6,871 bases of DNA from Maritimibacter sp. (GCA_020441225.1 JAGRMP010000327.1:1-6871), one strand, 5' to 3'. Numbered from the stretch's first letter, positions 1-5,430 are shown. Numbers and translations: made by a program. The notes: generated by a model not told the origin, from the sequence alone.

Positions 1-74
1 CGCGGATCCTCAACATCTTCGAGGGCGCGGCCGAGATCCAGGCACAGGTGATCGCGCGGCGTCTGCTGGGCTGA
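1..74 (+). CDS. Acyl-CoA dehydrogenase, C-terminal end only (partial)
   Basis: Reading from base 3, 23 codons run to a TGA at 72-74. They spell RILNIFEGAAEIQAQVIARR followed by LLG. This matches the C-terminal helix segment of acyl-CoA dehydrogenases, flavoproteins that catalyse alpha,beta-dehydrogenation of acyl-CoA thioesters in fatty-acid or branched-chain amino-acid breakdown. The pattern (I/L)(Y/F)EG(T/A)xxIQ carries the glutamate that acts as catalytic base in the MCAD-type subfamilies (E in FEG here), and I see it intact. The 5' part lies outside the window, so substrate class and subfamily cannot be decided. An 84-bp gap separates the stop from the next start, so co-transcription with the lipoprotein gene is uncertain. 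Confidence 0.8.
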   Translation, partial: RILNIFEGAAEIQAQVIARRLLG

Positions 75-84
75 GGGAGCCCGC

Positions 85-113
85 TTGCCGGCGCGCGCGG
101 CTTGGCGTATCGA
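85..113 (+). promoter_or_regulatory. Candidate sigma70-type promoter for the META lipoprotein gene
   Basis: TTGCCG at 85-90 and TATCGA at 108-113 are separated by exactly 17 bp, which would place transcription start near 120, about 40 bp upstream of the lipoprotein ATG. Both hexamers match the consensus only partly (TTG and TAT conserved), so this is inferred from spacing and position. In GC-rich DNA such matches arise by chance. Confidence 0.25.
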
Positions 114-119
114 GCATGT

Positions 120-139
120 CGCGGCAAGACCCCGCCGCG
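120..139 (+). repeat. Short inverted repeat in the lipoprotein leader
   Basis: CGCGGC (120-125) and GCCGCG (134-139) are perfect 6-bp arms with an 8-nt loop. It ends 9 bp before the ribosome binding site at 149-152. It could be a leader hairpin or part of a terminator for the upstream dehydrogenase gene, but no T-run follows, and a 6-bp GC arm can occur by chance here. Confidence 0.2.
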
Positions 140-158
140 CCTCGGCATGGAGAATTCG

Positions 159-587
159 ATGATCCGCCTGTCCCTCACGCTCGCCGCCGCCACCCTCGCG
201 CTTGCCGCCTGCTCCGGTCCCGCCCCGGTGGCGCCCGGCGCCAATGTCCTTCCCGCCGCCGAAAGCTACCAGGACCAGGTCTGGGAACTGGAACTGGTCG
301 ACGGCGCGGTCTTTTCCGCCCGGCCGGTGCGCGCCACGGTCGAGTTTTCGCGCAACGGCTACGCGTTCAACGGCGCCTGCAACAGCCGCTCGGGCAACTA
401 CGTGCTCGGCTCCGCCGGCATGCTGGTGATGACGCCCGGCGAGCAGACCGAGGTGGCCTGCGCCGACCCGGCGGACGCGCGGTTCTTTGCCCTGGTCGAT
501 GCCGTGACCGAGCTGCGCGTGACCCGCGCCGGGCTGTCGCTCATGACCGCCGACGGTCGCGAGATGGCGTTCCGGCCCTATTCCTGA
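159..587 (+). CDS. META-domain (HslJ-like) lipoprotein
   Basis: The predicted protein has 142 residues. The ATG at 159 is chosen because GGAG lies at 149-152 with a 6-nt spacer, and because the product then begins with a textbook lipoprotein signal: a short positive N-terminus, a hydrophobic stretch and the lipobox LAAC with cysteine 18. In-frame starts further upstream (TTG 102, ATG 147) would bury this signal. Residues 41-140 fit the META domain: VWELE near the start, FNGACNSRSGNY at 70-81, the T..VAC segment near 97-101 and a C-terminal strand ending MAFRPYS. META proteins include HslJ of E. coli (linked to heat shock and novobiocin resistance), but their biochemical role is poorly known. 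Cysteines 74 and 101 could pair in the periplasm. Location is inferred to be membrane-anchored facing the periplasm; I cannot name a specific function. Confidence 0.85.
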   Translation: MIRLSLTLAAATLALAACSGPAPVAPGANVLPAAESYQDQVWELELVDGAVFSARPVRATVEFSRNGYAFNGACNSRSGNYVLGSAGMLVMTPGEQTEVACADPADARFFALVDAVTELRVTRAGLSLMTADGREMAFRPYS

Positions 588-596
588 CCCCGCCGC

Positions 597-625
597 TTGC
601 AGGGCGCGGGGCTGTGGCCTAGACA
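597..625 (+). promoter_or_regulatory. Candidate promoter of the TetR-family gene
   Basis: TTGCAG at 597-602 and TAGACA at 620-625 are 17 bp apart. Transcription would start at about 632, inside the inverted repeat at 628-645 and only about 22 bp before the ATG at 654. The hexamers are imperfect, but the spacing is ideal and the overlap with a presumed operator makes sense for autorepression. Confidence 0.35.
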
Positions 626-627
626 GG

Positions 628-645
628 CCATACGAGAACGTATGG
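628..645 (+). promoter_or_regulatory. Perfect inverted repeat, probable TetR-family operator
   Basis: CCATACG (628-634) and CGTATGG (639-645) are perfect 7-bp arms around the spacer AGAA, an 18-bp dyad. TetR-family dimers usually bind dyads of about this size in front of their own gene. The site covers the predicted start of transcription and touches the ribosome binding site (GGAG 644-647). A bound repressor would therefore block transcription directly. That this gene's own product binds it is inference. Confidence 0.6.
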
Positions 646-653
646 AGCTCGCG

Positions 654-1199
654 ATGCCCGAAACCAAGCCCAAGACCACGTCCGGGACAAGGCCCGCACC
701 GAAACCGAGACTCCGTGCCGGGGACTGGATCGCTGCCGGTCTCGCCGCGCTCGAAGCGGCGGGACCCGCGGCGCTCGCCGCCGAACCGCTGGCACGGAAA
801 CTGGGCACGACGAAGGGCAGTTTCTACTGGCATTTCAAGGATGTGCCCAGCTTCCGGATGGCCGTGGCCGTGGCCTGGGCCGCCCGCGCCCGCGCGGCGC
901 TCGAGACCCCGCACGGGGATCCGTCTCACGCCGACCGGCTGCTGCACTTGTCGCAACCGGACCCGGCCGAAGCCTCGATGCGGGCCTGGGCGCGGCAGGC
1001 GCCGGAGGTGGCCGCAATCGTCGCGGCGGTCGACGCGGACCGGCGTCGCGCTTTGTCGGATACCCTCGCGGAACTGGGCCTGACCAACCCCGAGTTCGCC
1101 CGGATCGTGCAGGCGGCGGTGATCGGGATGGAAACCCTCGGCGACACCGAGCCGCTCTCGACCCTGCTGGCCGCGATCCTCGCGCTGCAGGAAGCCTGA
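654..1199 (+). CDS. TetR/AcrR-family transcriptional regulator
   Basis: The product has 181 residues from the ATG at 654, chosen because GGAG at 644-647 is 6 nt upstream; the ATG at 642 and TTG at 597 fall in the operator/promoter region. The N-terminus (to about residue 20) is a Lys/Pro/Thr-rich tail. The DNA-binding domain follows at about 21-70: the helix-turn-helix lies near 42-62, with LARKLGTTKGSFYWHF (47-61 region) being the hallmark recognition-helix sequence of TetR proteins. The rest is an all-helical, Ala-rich ligand/dimerisation domain without recognisable ligand motif. The length is slightly short for the family (about 190-210). It probably represses itself through the dyad at 628-645, and it may regulate other genes outside the window. 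It ends 10 bp from the convergent recO gene. The ligand is unknown. Confidence 0.88.
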   Translation: MPETKPKTTSGTRPAPKPRLRAGDWIAAGLAALEAAGPAALAAEPLARKLGTTKGSFYWHFKDVPSFRMAVAVAWAARARAALETPHGDPSHADRLLHLSQPDPAEASMRAWARQAPEVAAIVAAVDADRRRALSDTLAELGLTNPEFARIVQAAVIGMETLGDTEPLSTLLAAILALQEA

Positions 1200-1222
1200 G
1201 CGCCCGCGCCTAGCGGCGGCTC
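1198..1222. terminator. Weak hairpin at the convergent tetR-family/recO junction
   Basis: GAGC at 1198-1201 pairs with GCTC at 1219-1222, and CCGC with GCGG further in, around a 2x2 internal mismatch and a 5-nt loop. The two genes end at 1199 and 1210, so a bidirectional terminator would be expected about here. There is no T-run on either strand, so this remains a weak guess. Confidence 0.2.
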
Positions 1223-1932
1223 AACCGGTCGACCAGCCGCGCCCGCGCCTCCGGCAGGGGCTTGTCGCCCAGCGCATGGGCCAGGCCGTGGGTGAGGAAA
1301 TACCCGGTCGTCACCAACCCTTCGCCGATCCCGGCGAGATCGTGGGTGACCACGCCCAGGAGCTCCGGCGGCAAGGGCAACAGCCGGTCGGCCCAGTCGC
1401 CCGCCCCCGCCGCGCTCACCGCCCGGCCCGAACGCGGGCTCACGTAGACGAGGTTGTCGGGCGCGCCGGTCACCGCGCAATGGGTAAGATCGAGCCCGTA
1501 GCCCAGCGCCTCGAGCAGCGCCAGTTCCCATTGCAGATAGGCCACCGGCCAGGCCTCGGAATGGCCCAGCAGGTCGAGCATCGCTTCGGTCGCGGCATGG
1601 AGCCGGGGATGCGGTTCGCGCTCCGGCAGCGCGAAGAGCAGGAGCGCGGTGATCGCATTGAGCGCCGCCAGCGCATCGCGGTCGCCGAACACCGCCGCGC
1701 TGCGGGACTTGGAAAGCTCGACGTTGAACGATCCCAGGTGCTCCTCGAGCCGCGCCCGCCAGGCCAGGTCGAGACGTGCCCCCGGCTGCAGCACCGGGGC
1801 GAGCTTGCGCGAGGTGCCGCCGCGCACCACGCCGGCGTGGCGGCCGCGTTCAGGGGTGAACACGTCGATGATCGCCGATGTCTCGCCGTGCTTGCGAACG
1901 CTCAGAAGGATCCCCTGGTCGCGCCAGTCCAT
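1210..1932 (-). CDS. recO: DNA repair protein RecO
   Basis: The 240-residue product has the usual RecO length. RecO works with RecR (and RecF) in the cytoplasm to load RecA onto SSB-coated single-stranded DNA in gap repair, and it anneals ssDNA. The N-terminal OB-fold region (about 1-75) starts [20 protein letters not shown] and includes [16 protein letters not shown], a conserved RecO block. The helical C-terminal domain carries [16 protein letters not shown] (134-149) and [20 protein letters not shown] (152-171). Only one cysteine (152) is present, so the four-cysteine zinc site found in some RecO proteins is absent; I believe this is common in the alphaproteobacterial branch. The ATG at 1932 is preceded by AGGGGG (1937-1942) with a 4-nt spacer. 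It is last in the minus-strand cluster and separated from DUF1491 by 136 bp holding three palindromes. Confidence 0.95.
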   Translation of the reverse strand: MDWRDQGILLSVRKHGETSAIIDVFTPERGRHAGVVRGGTSRKLAPVLQPGARLDLAWRARLEEHLGSFNVELSKSRSAAVFGDRDALAALNAITALLLFALPEREPHPRLHAATEAMLDLLGHSEAWPVAYLQWELALLEALGYGLDLTHCAVTGAPDNLVYVSPRSGRAVSAAGAGDWADRLLPLPPELLGVVTHDLAGIGEGLVTTGYFLTHGLAHALGDKPLPEARARLVDRLSRR

Positions 1933-1948
1933 CGCGCCCCCTATCCAT

Positions 1949-1962
1949 CCGCACTAATGCGG
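1949..1962 (-). repeat. Small inverted repeat near the recO ribosome binding site
   Basis: CCGCA and TGCGG arms surround a 4-nt loop, ending 7 bp upstream of the recO ribosome binding site (1937-1942). In mRNA it would be a small stem-loop. Its function is unknown and a chance occurrence is possible. Confidence 0.2.
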
Positions 1963-1995
1963 CCGCAGCGCGCGACACCGACCACGGGCGGGGCA

Positions 1996-2015
1996 ACGCG
2001 ATTTCGAAATCGCGT
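1996..2015. repeat. Perfect 20-bp palindrome, unit 1 of a tandem set
   Basis: ACGCGATTTCGAAATCGCGT reads identically on both strands with no spacer. It is the recO-proximal member of three consecutive palindromes in the 136-bp gap between the DUF1491 gene and recO. As RNA it could fold to a stem of about 8 bp with a 4-nt loop. No T-run follows on either strand, so it is not a typical intrinsic terminator. Confidence 0.85.
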
Positions 2016-2018
2016 GAC

Positions 2019-2038
2019 AAGCGCCTTCGAAGGCGCTT
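2019..2038. repeat. Perfect 20-bp palindrome, unit 2 of a tandem set
   Basis: AAGCGCCTTCGAAGGCGCTT is a perfect palindrome, 3 bp (gac) from unit 1 and 3 bp (tct) from unit 3. It shares the GCGNNTTCGAANNCGC framework with unit 1 but differs in symmetric positions, so sequence changed while self-complementarity was kept. Confidence 0.85.
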
Positions 2039-2041
2039 TCT

Positions 2042-2063
2042 CAAGGCGTTTGCAAACGCCTTG
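2042..2063. repeat. Perfect 22-bp palindrome, unit 3 of a tandem set
   Basis: The palindrome is centred between 2052 and 2053 with core GGCGTTTGCAAACGCC. On the minus-strand transcript it begins 5 nt after the DUF1491 stop codon. With units 1 and 2, centres lie 23 and 24 bp apart. It could form a 3'-end hairpin of the era-DUF1491 message that ends or stabilises it, or a protein-binding site array. Confidence 0.85.
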
Positions 2064-2068
2064 CCCGC

Positions 2069-2401
2069 TCATACGTCGAGCCCCGGTTCGTCGAGCAGAT
2101 GCCGCCCCTTCGCATCTTCCACCTCGATCACCCAGAGGTCGGGGTCGAAGCCGCGCTGTCTGGCGATCGTCGCATCGACCTCGCGCTCCGGCCCTTCCGC
2201 CAGCAGGTCCCACCGCCGCGTGCCCGACATCAGGTCCACCACCCGGTGGTAGGCCTGCGCCGCGCCGTCCAGCGTCGCGAGCTTGACCAGCACCGCGCCT
2301 GCCGTCTCGTCGCCCCGGGCCAGGACGTAGACCGGGATGCCCTCGGCCTGGAGCCGGGCAAGATAGGCGCCGACCCAGATCCCCGAGGCCAGCCGGCTCA
2401 C
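2069..2401 (-). CDS. DUF1491 family protein
   Basis: The 110-residue product matches what I know of DUF1491: it starts RLASGIWVGAYLARLQ and continues with IPVYVLARGDETAGAVLVKL (22-41) and a C-terminal WVIEVEDAKGRHLLDEPG. The function of this family, which is mostly alphaproteobacterial, is not known. It is compact and soluble with no signal peptide or membrane segment. The start is GTG at 2401, which overlaps the era stop by 4 nt (GTGA); AAGGA at 2411-2415 inside the end of era lies 9 nt upstream. Translation is therefore probably coupled to era, and stable co-occurrence with era would suggest a link to ribosome or RNA work, but that is inference. Confidence 0.88.
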   Translation of the reverse strand: MSRLASGIWVGAYLARLQAEGIPVYVLARGDETAGAVLVKLATLDGAAQAYHRVVDLMSGTRRWDLLAEGPEREVDATIARQRGFDPDLWVIEVEDAKGRHLLDEPGLDV

Positions 2402-3306
2402 CCGCCCGAATCCTTGAAGTCGAGCCCCATTTCCGAATAGCGCTCGGCCTCTTCGAGCCAGCCGGGCCGGACCTTGACCTGCAGAAACAGGTGCACCTTG
2501 CGGCCGAGGAAATCTTCGAGCTCGCCCCGCGCCGCCTGGCTCACCGCCTTGACGGTCTCGCCCTTGCGGCCGAGCACGATGCCCTTGTGACCGTCGCGGG
2601 CGACATAGATGAGCTGGTCGATCCGGACCGAACCGTCCTTGCGCTCCTCCCAGTTCTCGGTCTCGACCGTGAGCTGGTAGGGCAGTTCCTGGTGCAGCCG
2701 GAGCGTGAGCTTCTCGCGGGTGATCTCGGCGGCGATCATGTAGAGCGGAATGTCGGCGATCTGGTCTTCGGGATAGAGCCAGGGGCCTTCGGGCATCTCG
2801 CCCGCGAGCCAGCCGCGCAGGTGATCGACCCCGTGGCCCTTCTCGGCCGAGATCATGAAGGTCTCGGCAAAATCGAAACGGTCGTTCATCTCGGCCGACA
2901 ACGCCAGCAATGTCTCGGCCTTGACCTTGTCGATCTTGTTGATCGCCAGCGCCACCTTGCGGCCCCGCCCGATCTCGGCGAGCTCCTCGAGGATGCGCTT
3001 GACCCCGGCGGTCACACCGCGATGCGCCTCGATCAGCAGCACCACCACGTCGGCATCGGCAGCCCCGCCCCAGGCGGCCGCCACCATCGCCCGGTCGAGC
3101 CGGCGCTTGGGCTGGAACAGCCCGGGCGTATCGACGAAGACGATCTGGGTCTCGCCCTCGAGCGCCACGCCCCGGATCCGCGCCCGGGTGGTCTGCACCT
3201 TGTGGGTCACGATCGACACCTTGGCGCCGACCATCCGGTTGGTGAGGGTCGACTTGCCGGCATTCGGCTCGCCGATCAGGGCCACGAAACCCGCGCGTGT
3301 CGTCAT
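2398..3306 (-). CDS. era: Ribosome-assembly GTPase Era
   Basis: Era binds GTP and the 3' end of 16S rRNA and assists maturation of the 30S subunit, often at the membrane. The 302-residue product has the full set of motifs: G1 GEPNAGKST (12-20), a G2 region with TTRARIRG (39-46), G3 DTPG (59-62), G4 NKID (123-126) and G5 SAEKG (153-157). A C-terminal KH domain follows, with GHKGIVLGRKGETVK (239-253) as the RNA-binding GxxG loop region, and the Era-typical EITREKL near 194-200. Length is normal. The ATG at 3306 is preceded by AAGGAA (3315-3320) with an 8-nt spacer. The end overlaps DUF1491 by 4 nt. Its leader holds a 15-bp tandem repeat, a GC hairpin and a possible small ORF whose TGA overlaps this ATG, which may modulate its translation. 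Confidence 0.97.
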   Translation of the reverse strand: MTTRAGFVALIGEPNAGKSTLTNRMVGAKVSIVTHKVQTTRARIRGVALEGETQIVFVDTPGLFQPKRRLDRAMVAAAWGGAADADVVVLLIEAHRGVTAGVKRILEELAEIGRGRKVALAINKIDKVKAETLLALSAEMNDRFDFAETFMISAEKGHGVDHLRGWLAGEMPEGPWLYPEDQIADIPLYMIAAEITREKLTLRLHQELPYQLTVETENWEERKDGSVRIDQLIYVARDGHKGIVLGRKGETVKAVSQAARGELEDFLGRKVHLFLQVKVRPGWLEEAERYSEMGLDFKDSGG

Positions 3307-3431
3307 CCGGTCTGTTCCTTGCTCATGGGGCCCTTGCGCGCCGGGCCCCTGCTCCTGCGGCCCTTGCTCATCTGGGCCTCGATCGATTGGACCGGGGCAT
3401 AACGGATATCAACGGGCGCCGCCAGCGCCAT
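3303..3431 (-). CDS. Possible small basic ORF (42 codons) coupled to era
   Basis: From the ATG at 3431 a 42-residue ORF runs to TGA at 3303-3305, which overlaps the era ATG (ATGA). It starts MALAAPVDIRYAPVQSIEAQ and its second half consists of four 5-residue repeats: MSKGR, RSRGP, ARKGP, MSKEQ, then TG. The ATG at 3431 lies inside the end of the upstream kinase-like gene (23-nt overlap) and has no clear ribosome binding site. An internal ATG at 3371 has GAGG at 3377-3380 with 5-nt spacing and would give a 22-residue peptide. The 15-bp repeat keeps the frame, and the stop/start overlap with era suggests coupling. I do not recognise the sequence as a known protein. It could equally be untranslated leader; comparison across relatives would be decisive. 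Confidence 0.3.
   Translation of the reverse strand: MALAAPVDIRYAPVQSIEAQMSKGRRSRGPARKGPMSKEQTG
3316..3375 (-). repeat. Four-copy 15-bp tandem repeat in the era leader
   Basis: Units 3316-3330, 3331-3345, 3346-3360 and 3361-3375 align without gaps. On the plus strand they read TCCTTGCTCATGGGG, CCCTTGCGCGCCGGG, CCCCTGCTCCTGCGG and CCCTTGCTCATCTGG. The first and last units share 12 of 15 bases. On the minus strand each unit contains an (A/C)GCA(A/G)GG-like core that resembles a ribosome binding site; the unit at 3316-3330 includes the real era site. The period of 15 keeps the reading frame of the small ORF. Confidence 0.75.
3327..3349 (-). promoter_or_regulatory. GC-rich hairpin upstream of the era ribosome binding site
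   Basis: GGGGCCC at 3327-3333 and GGGCCCC at 3343-3349 are perfect 7-bp arms with a 9-nt loop. In the minus-strand mRNA this all-GC stem ends 6 nt before AAGGAA (3315-3320), the era ribosome binding site. It may influence era translation or RNase processing; there is no U-run, so it is not a terminator. Part of the symmetry results from the tandem repeat in which it lies. Confidence 0.4.
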
Positions 3432-3981
3432 GCAGCAACGATTCGGTCACCTGCACAACGAGGCGGTCGAGCGGTTCGGTGCCGTCGAGCCACAGCACCG
3501 GCACGGTCTGCTCCATCAGCCAGGTCTCGTGCATCACCCGGCTGCGGCCGGTGAAATGCGGATCGTCGTATTGCGCGGCCCAGGCGATGAATTCCGCGTG
3601 GATCCGCTCCATGTCGCCGCCGGGCGCGATCCGTTCGCCGAACCAGGCGCTTTCGCGGCGGCGCAGCCGTTCGATCCGCTCCGCCTTGGAAACGCTGAGG
3701 AACACGATCAGGTCGGCCTCCGCAATCGCGGGGTCGCCCCAGCCGCACAGCGAGCCCGCCAGCACCCAGCCGTGCGCCCCCTGGGCCTCCCTGAGGACCT
3801 CGAGCCGTTCGGGCACCGGGCGTTTGGTGGTGAACCGGGGGTCGGTCGGCAGCCAATAGGCGTCGTCGGAATCGACGAAGGGCACCGCAAGGGCTTCGGC
3901 GAGCGCGAGGCCAAGCGTCGACACCCCGGTGCCGGCGGCGCCGGTGATATGGATGCGTGGTTCCTTGCTCGGGCCCGGCAT
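3409..3981 (-). CDS. Small P-loop kinase-like protein with a lysine-less Walker A
   Basis: The ATG at 3981 gives 190 residues and is preceded by GGGAG (3989-3993) with a 7-nt spacer; the GTG at 4035 has no ribosome binding site and lies in a candidate promoter. The protein begins like a nucleotide/shikimate/adenylate-kinase fold: IHITGAAGTGVSTLGLALAE at 10-29, then VDSDDAYW (36-43) where such kinases hold the acidic substrate or magnesium residues, GWVLAGSLCGWGDP (71-84), a hydrophobic strand LIVFLSV (91-97), and an arginine-rich stretch RIERLRRRE (102-110) with RIAPGG near 118-122 that may serve as lid. The Walker A pattern GxxGxGKST has valine 20 instead of lysine. I recall rhodobacterial relatives, usually called AAA family ATPase or adenylate kinase, with a similar substitution (T or V). 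The substrate is unknown. It lies between the globin gene and era. Confidence 0.7.
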   Translation of the reverse strand: MPGPSKEPRIHITGAAGTGVSTLGLALAEALAVPFVDSDDAYWLPTDPRFTTKRPVPERLEVLREAQGAHGWVLAGSLCGWGDPAIAEADLIVFLSVSKAERIERLRRRESAWFGERIAPGGDMERIHAEFIAWAAQYDDPHFTGRSRVMHETWLMEQTVPVLWLDGTEPLDRLVVQVTESLLHGAGGAR

Positions 3982-4015
3982 GGAGGAGCTCCCGGGGTCA
4001 TGTCCCGTCGCCCGC

Positions 4016-4043
4016 AGTATGATGGGGTTTTCCACAGGCGCAA
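4016..4043 (-). promoter_or_regulatory. Candidate internal promoter before the kinase-like gene
   Basis: On the minus strand TTGCGC (4038-4043) and CATACT (4016-4021) are 16 bp apart, giving a start near 4009 and a leader of about 28 nt to the ATG at 3981. The gap between the globin stop and this ATG is 84 bp, the largest in the lepB-era stretch apart from the era leader, so a separate promoter is plausible. Hexamer matches are partial. Confidence 0.3.
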
Positions 4044-4065
4044 GAGGGCCGGTTCACCGCAGGTC

Positions 4066-4494
4066 TCAGATGAGTTTCGGCGGCGCGCCCTTCACCTGCC
4101 CGCGCTGGGTGACCCCGTAGCGCAGGCTCGCGCCGATGCGGGTGGCGAGCGCCAAGATGCTCTCGGCCTGGGCGGGCGTGAGCTGCTCGCGCGCCGTCGC
4201 GCCGAACAGATCGAGCCAGGCCGAGAACATGCCCGGCATCACCTCGGGGTTGGCCACGTGCACCTGCATCGGGCTGCCGTCATAGCTGCGGTCGATGCCG
4301 ATGGCGTTGCGCCAGAAAGCGGCGATGCGCGCCTCGTGCACGCGCCATTCCGGCCCGTCCCGAGGCGCGATGGCGCGGGCAAAGACCGGCCCGAGCATCG
4401 GATGCGCGCGGATGCGCTGGTAGAAGACCGCGACCAGCCGGTCGATGTCTTCGGGCGTGATGTCGAATTTCTGCATCGGGTTCGGGGCGGTCAT
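4066..4494 (-). CDS. Group III truncated haemoglobin
   Basis: The 142-residue product fits group III truncated globins, haem proteins of the cytoplasm whose best studied member is Ctb of Campylobacter jejuni. Alignment from memory with Ctb places the key residues: tyrosine 25 (FYQRIR, B10), histidine 53 in WRVHEARI (E7), histidine 79 in MQVHVANP (proximal F8) and tryptophan 93 in SAWLDLF (G8). All are kept, so haem binding is likely. The roles proposed for the group are oxygen or nitric oxide chemistry, but the physiological role is not settled. The ATG at 4494 has AGGA at 4501-4504, 6 nt upstream. It follows the transporter gene by 30 bp in the same direction and probably shares its transcript. 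Confidence 0.9.
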   Translation of the reverse strand: MTAPNPMQKFDITPEDIDRLVAVFYQRIRAHPMLGPVFARAIAPRDGPEWRVHEARIAAFWRNAIGIDRSYDGSPMQVHVANPEVMPGMFSAWLDLFGATAREQLTPAQAESILALATRIGASLRYGVTQRGQVKGAPPKLI

Positions 4495-4524
4495 GTCGGT
4501 TCCTGTGCCGGTCGCCCGCGCAGG

Positions 4525-5430
4525 CTAACGGCGCCGGCTTCGACGCTCAACGGGGGAATGGGCCCGCCGCGGCAGGAGGGCGAAGACCCCGGTGCCGACG
4601 ATCAGCACCATGCCGGCGATGCTCCAGCCGTCGATCCGTTCACCGAACAGGAGCACGGCGAAGAGCAGCGCGAAGAGGAGACGGGAATAGCGAAACGGGG
4701 TCACGACGGCGACCTCGCCGGTGCGCATCGCCTGGGTGAGGGACTGGTAGGCGGTGACCCCGAAGACACCGGTGAGGCCGAGGCGCAGGGCTTCGGACGG
4801 GCTCGGCAGGCGCAGGGGCTCCGGGTCCCAGGCCAGAAGGATCAGCCCCGCCGTGGTGACGACGAGAAAGCCCAGCACGCCGAGCTGGCGCGCGGTCACG
4901 TTGGGCGGGCTCACGCGGGTGGCAAGGTCGCGCCCGGCGAAACCGAAGGTGGCGGCGACGGCGAAAAGCGCGGTCGCGTCGAAGCCCGCGGGCGTCGGAC
5001 GGATCACCATGAGCACGCCGACAAAACCAAGGAGCACGGCGATCCAGCGCGCGGGCGGCACCCGGGTGCCGAGGAACAGCGCCGCGCCAGCGATGACGAC
5101 GAGCGGGGTCGCCTGCAGGATCGCCGAGGTCGTGGCCAGCGGCGCATAGGCAAGCGCCAGGGCAAAGAACAGCCGGCCTGCGATCTCGATCCCGGAGCGG
5201 ATGAGCAGGCGCGGGCGGCGCATTTCGGGCACCAGGATGCGCTCGCCCGCAAGCCGCGACCAGGCGGCGAACAGCGCGAGACCGGAGAGACCGAACAGCA
5301 GCGTGGAGAGGCCGGGGGACAGCGTGCGGGTGACCGATTTGAACAGCGCGTCTTCGACCGCGAAGGCGGCCATCGCGGCGATCATGAACAGGCTTCCGCG
5401 CAGGTTGTCGGAAAGCGGCGCGCGGCTCAC
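4525..5430 (-). CDS. DMT superfamily (EamA-type) transporter
   Basis: The GTG at 5430 overlaps the rnc stop by 4 nt (GTGA) and gives 301 residues, the usual length for ten-helix EamA permeases. The first EamA domain covers about residues 9-140 and begins [20 protein letters not shown]; the typical [20 protein letters not shown] segment near 98-117 lies at its C-terminal half. The second covers about 150-285 and includes [20 protein letters not shown] and the family hallmark [21 protein letters not shown] basic tail ([14 protein letters not shown]) faces the cytoplasm by inference. Such inner-membrane carriers export or import metabolites such as amino acids or S-adenosylmethionine; the substrate cannot be read from sequence. 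It is coupled to rnc and followed by the globin gene. Confidence 0.88.
   Translation of the reverse strand: MSRAPLSDNLRGSLFMIAAMAAFAVEDALFKSVTRTLSPGLSTLLFGLSGLALFAAWSRLAGERILVPEMRRPRLLIRSGIEIAGRLFFALALAYAPLATTSAILQATPLVVIAGAALFLGTRVPPARWIAVLLGFVGVLMVIRPTPAGFDATALFAVAATFGFAGRDLATRVSPPNVTARQLGVLGFLVVTTAGLILLAWDPEPLRLPSPSEALRLGLTGVFGVTAYQSLTQAMRTGEVAVVTPFRYSRLLFALLFAVLLFGERIDGWSIAGMVLIVGTGVFALLPRRAHSPVERRSRRR

Noticed and set aside
1996..2063. Intrinsic terminator or CRISPR array
   Set aside because: There is no U-run after any hairpin on either strand, and the units are palindromes with 3-bp gaps, not direct repeats with unique spacers.
1276..2286. 336-codon open frame on the plus strand
   Set aside because: It runs antisense to recO and through the palindromic spacer into DUF1491; the composition is typical of a shadow frame.
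2491..3402. 303-codon open frame on the plus strand
   Set aside because: It is the antisense shadow of era, whose motifs are complete; no domain is recognisable on the plus strand.
3385..3412. Possible promoter for era with TTGATA at 3407-3412
   Set aside because: TTGATA is a good -35 match on the minus strand, but no acceptable -10 hexamer occurs 16-18 bp downstream (best is CAATCG).
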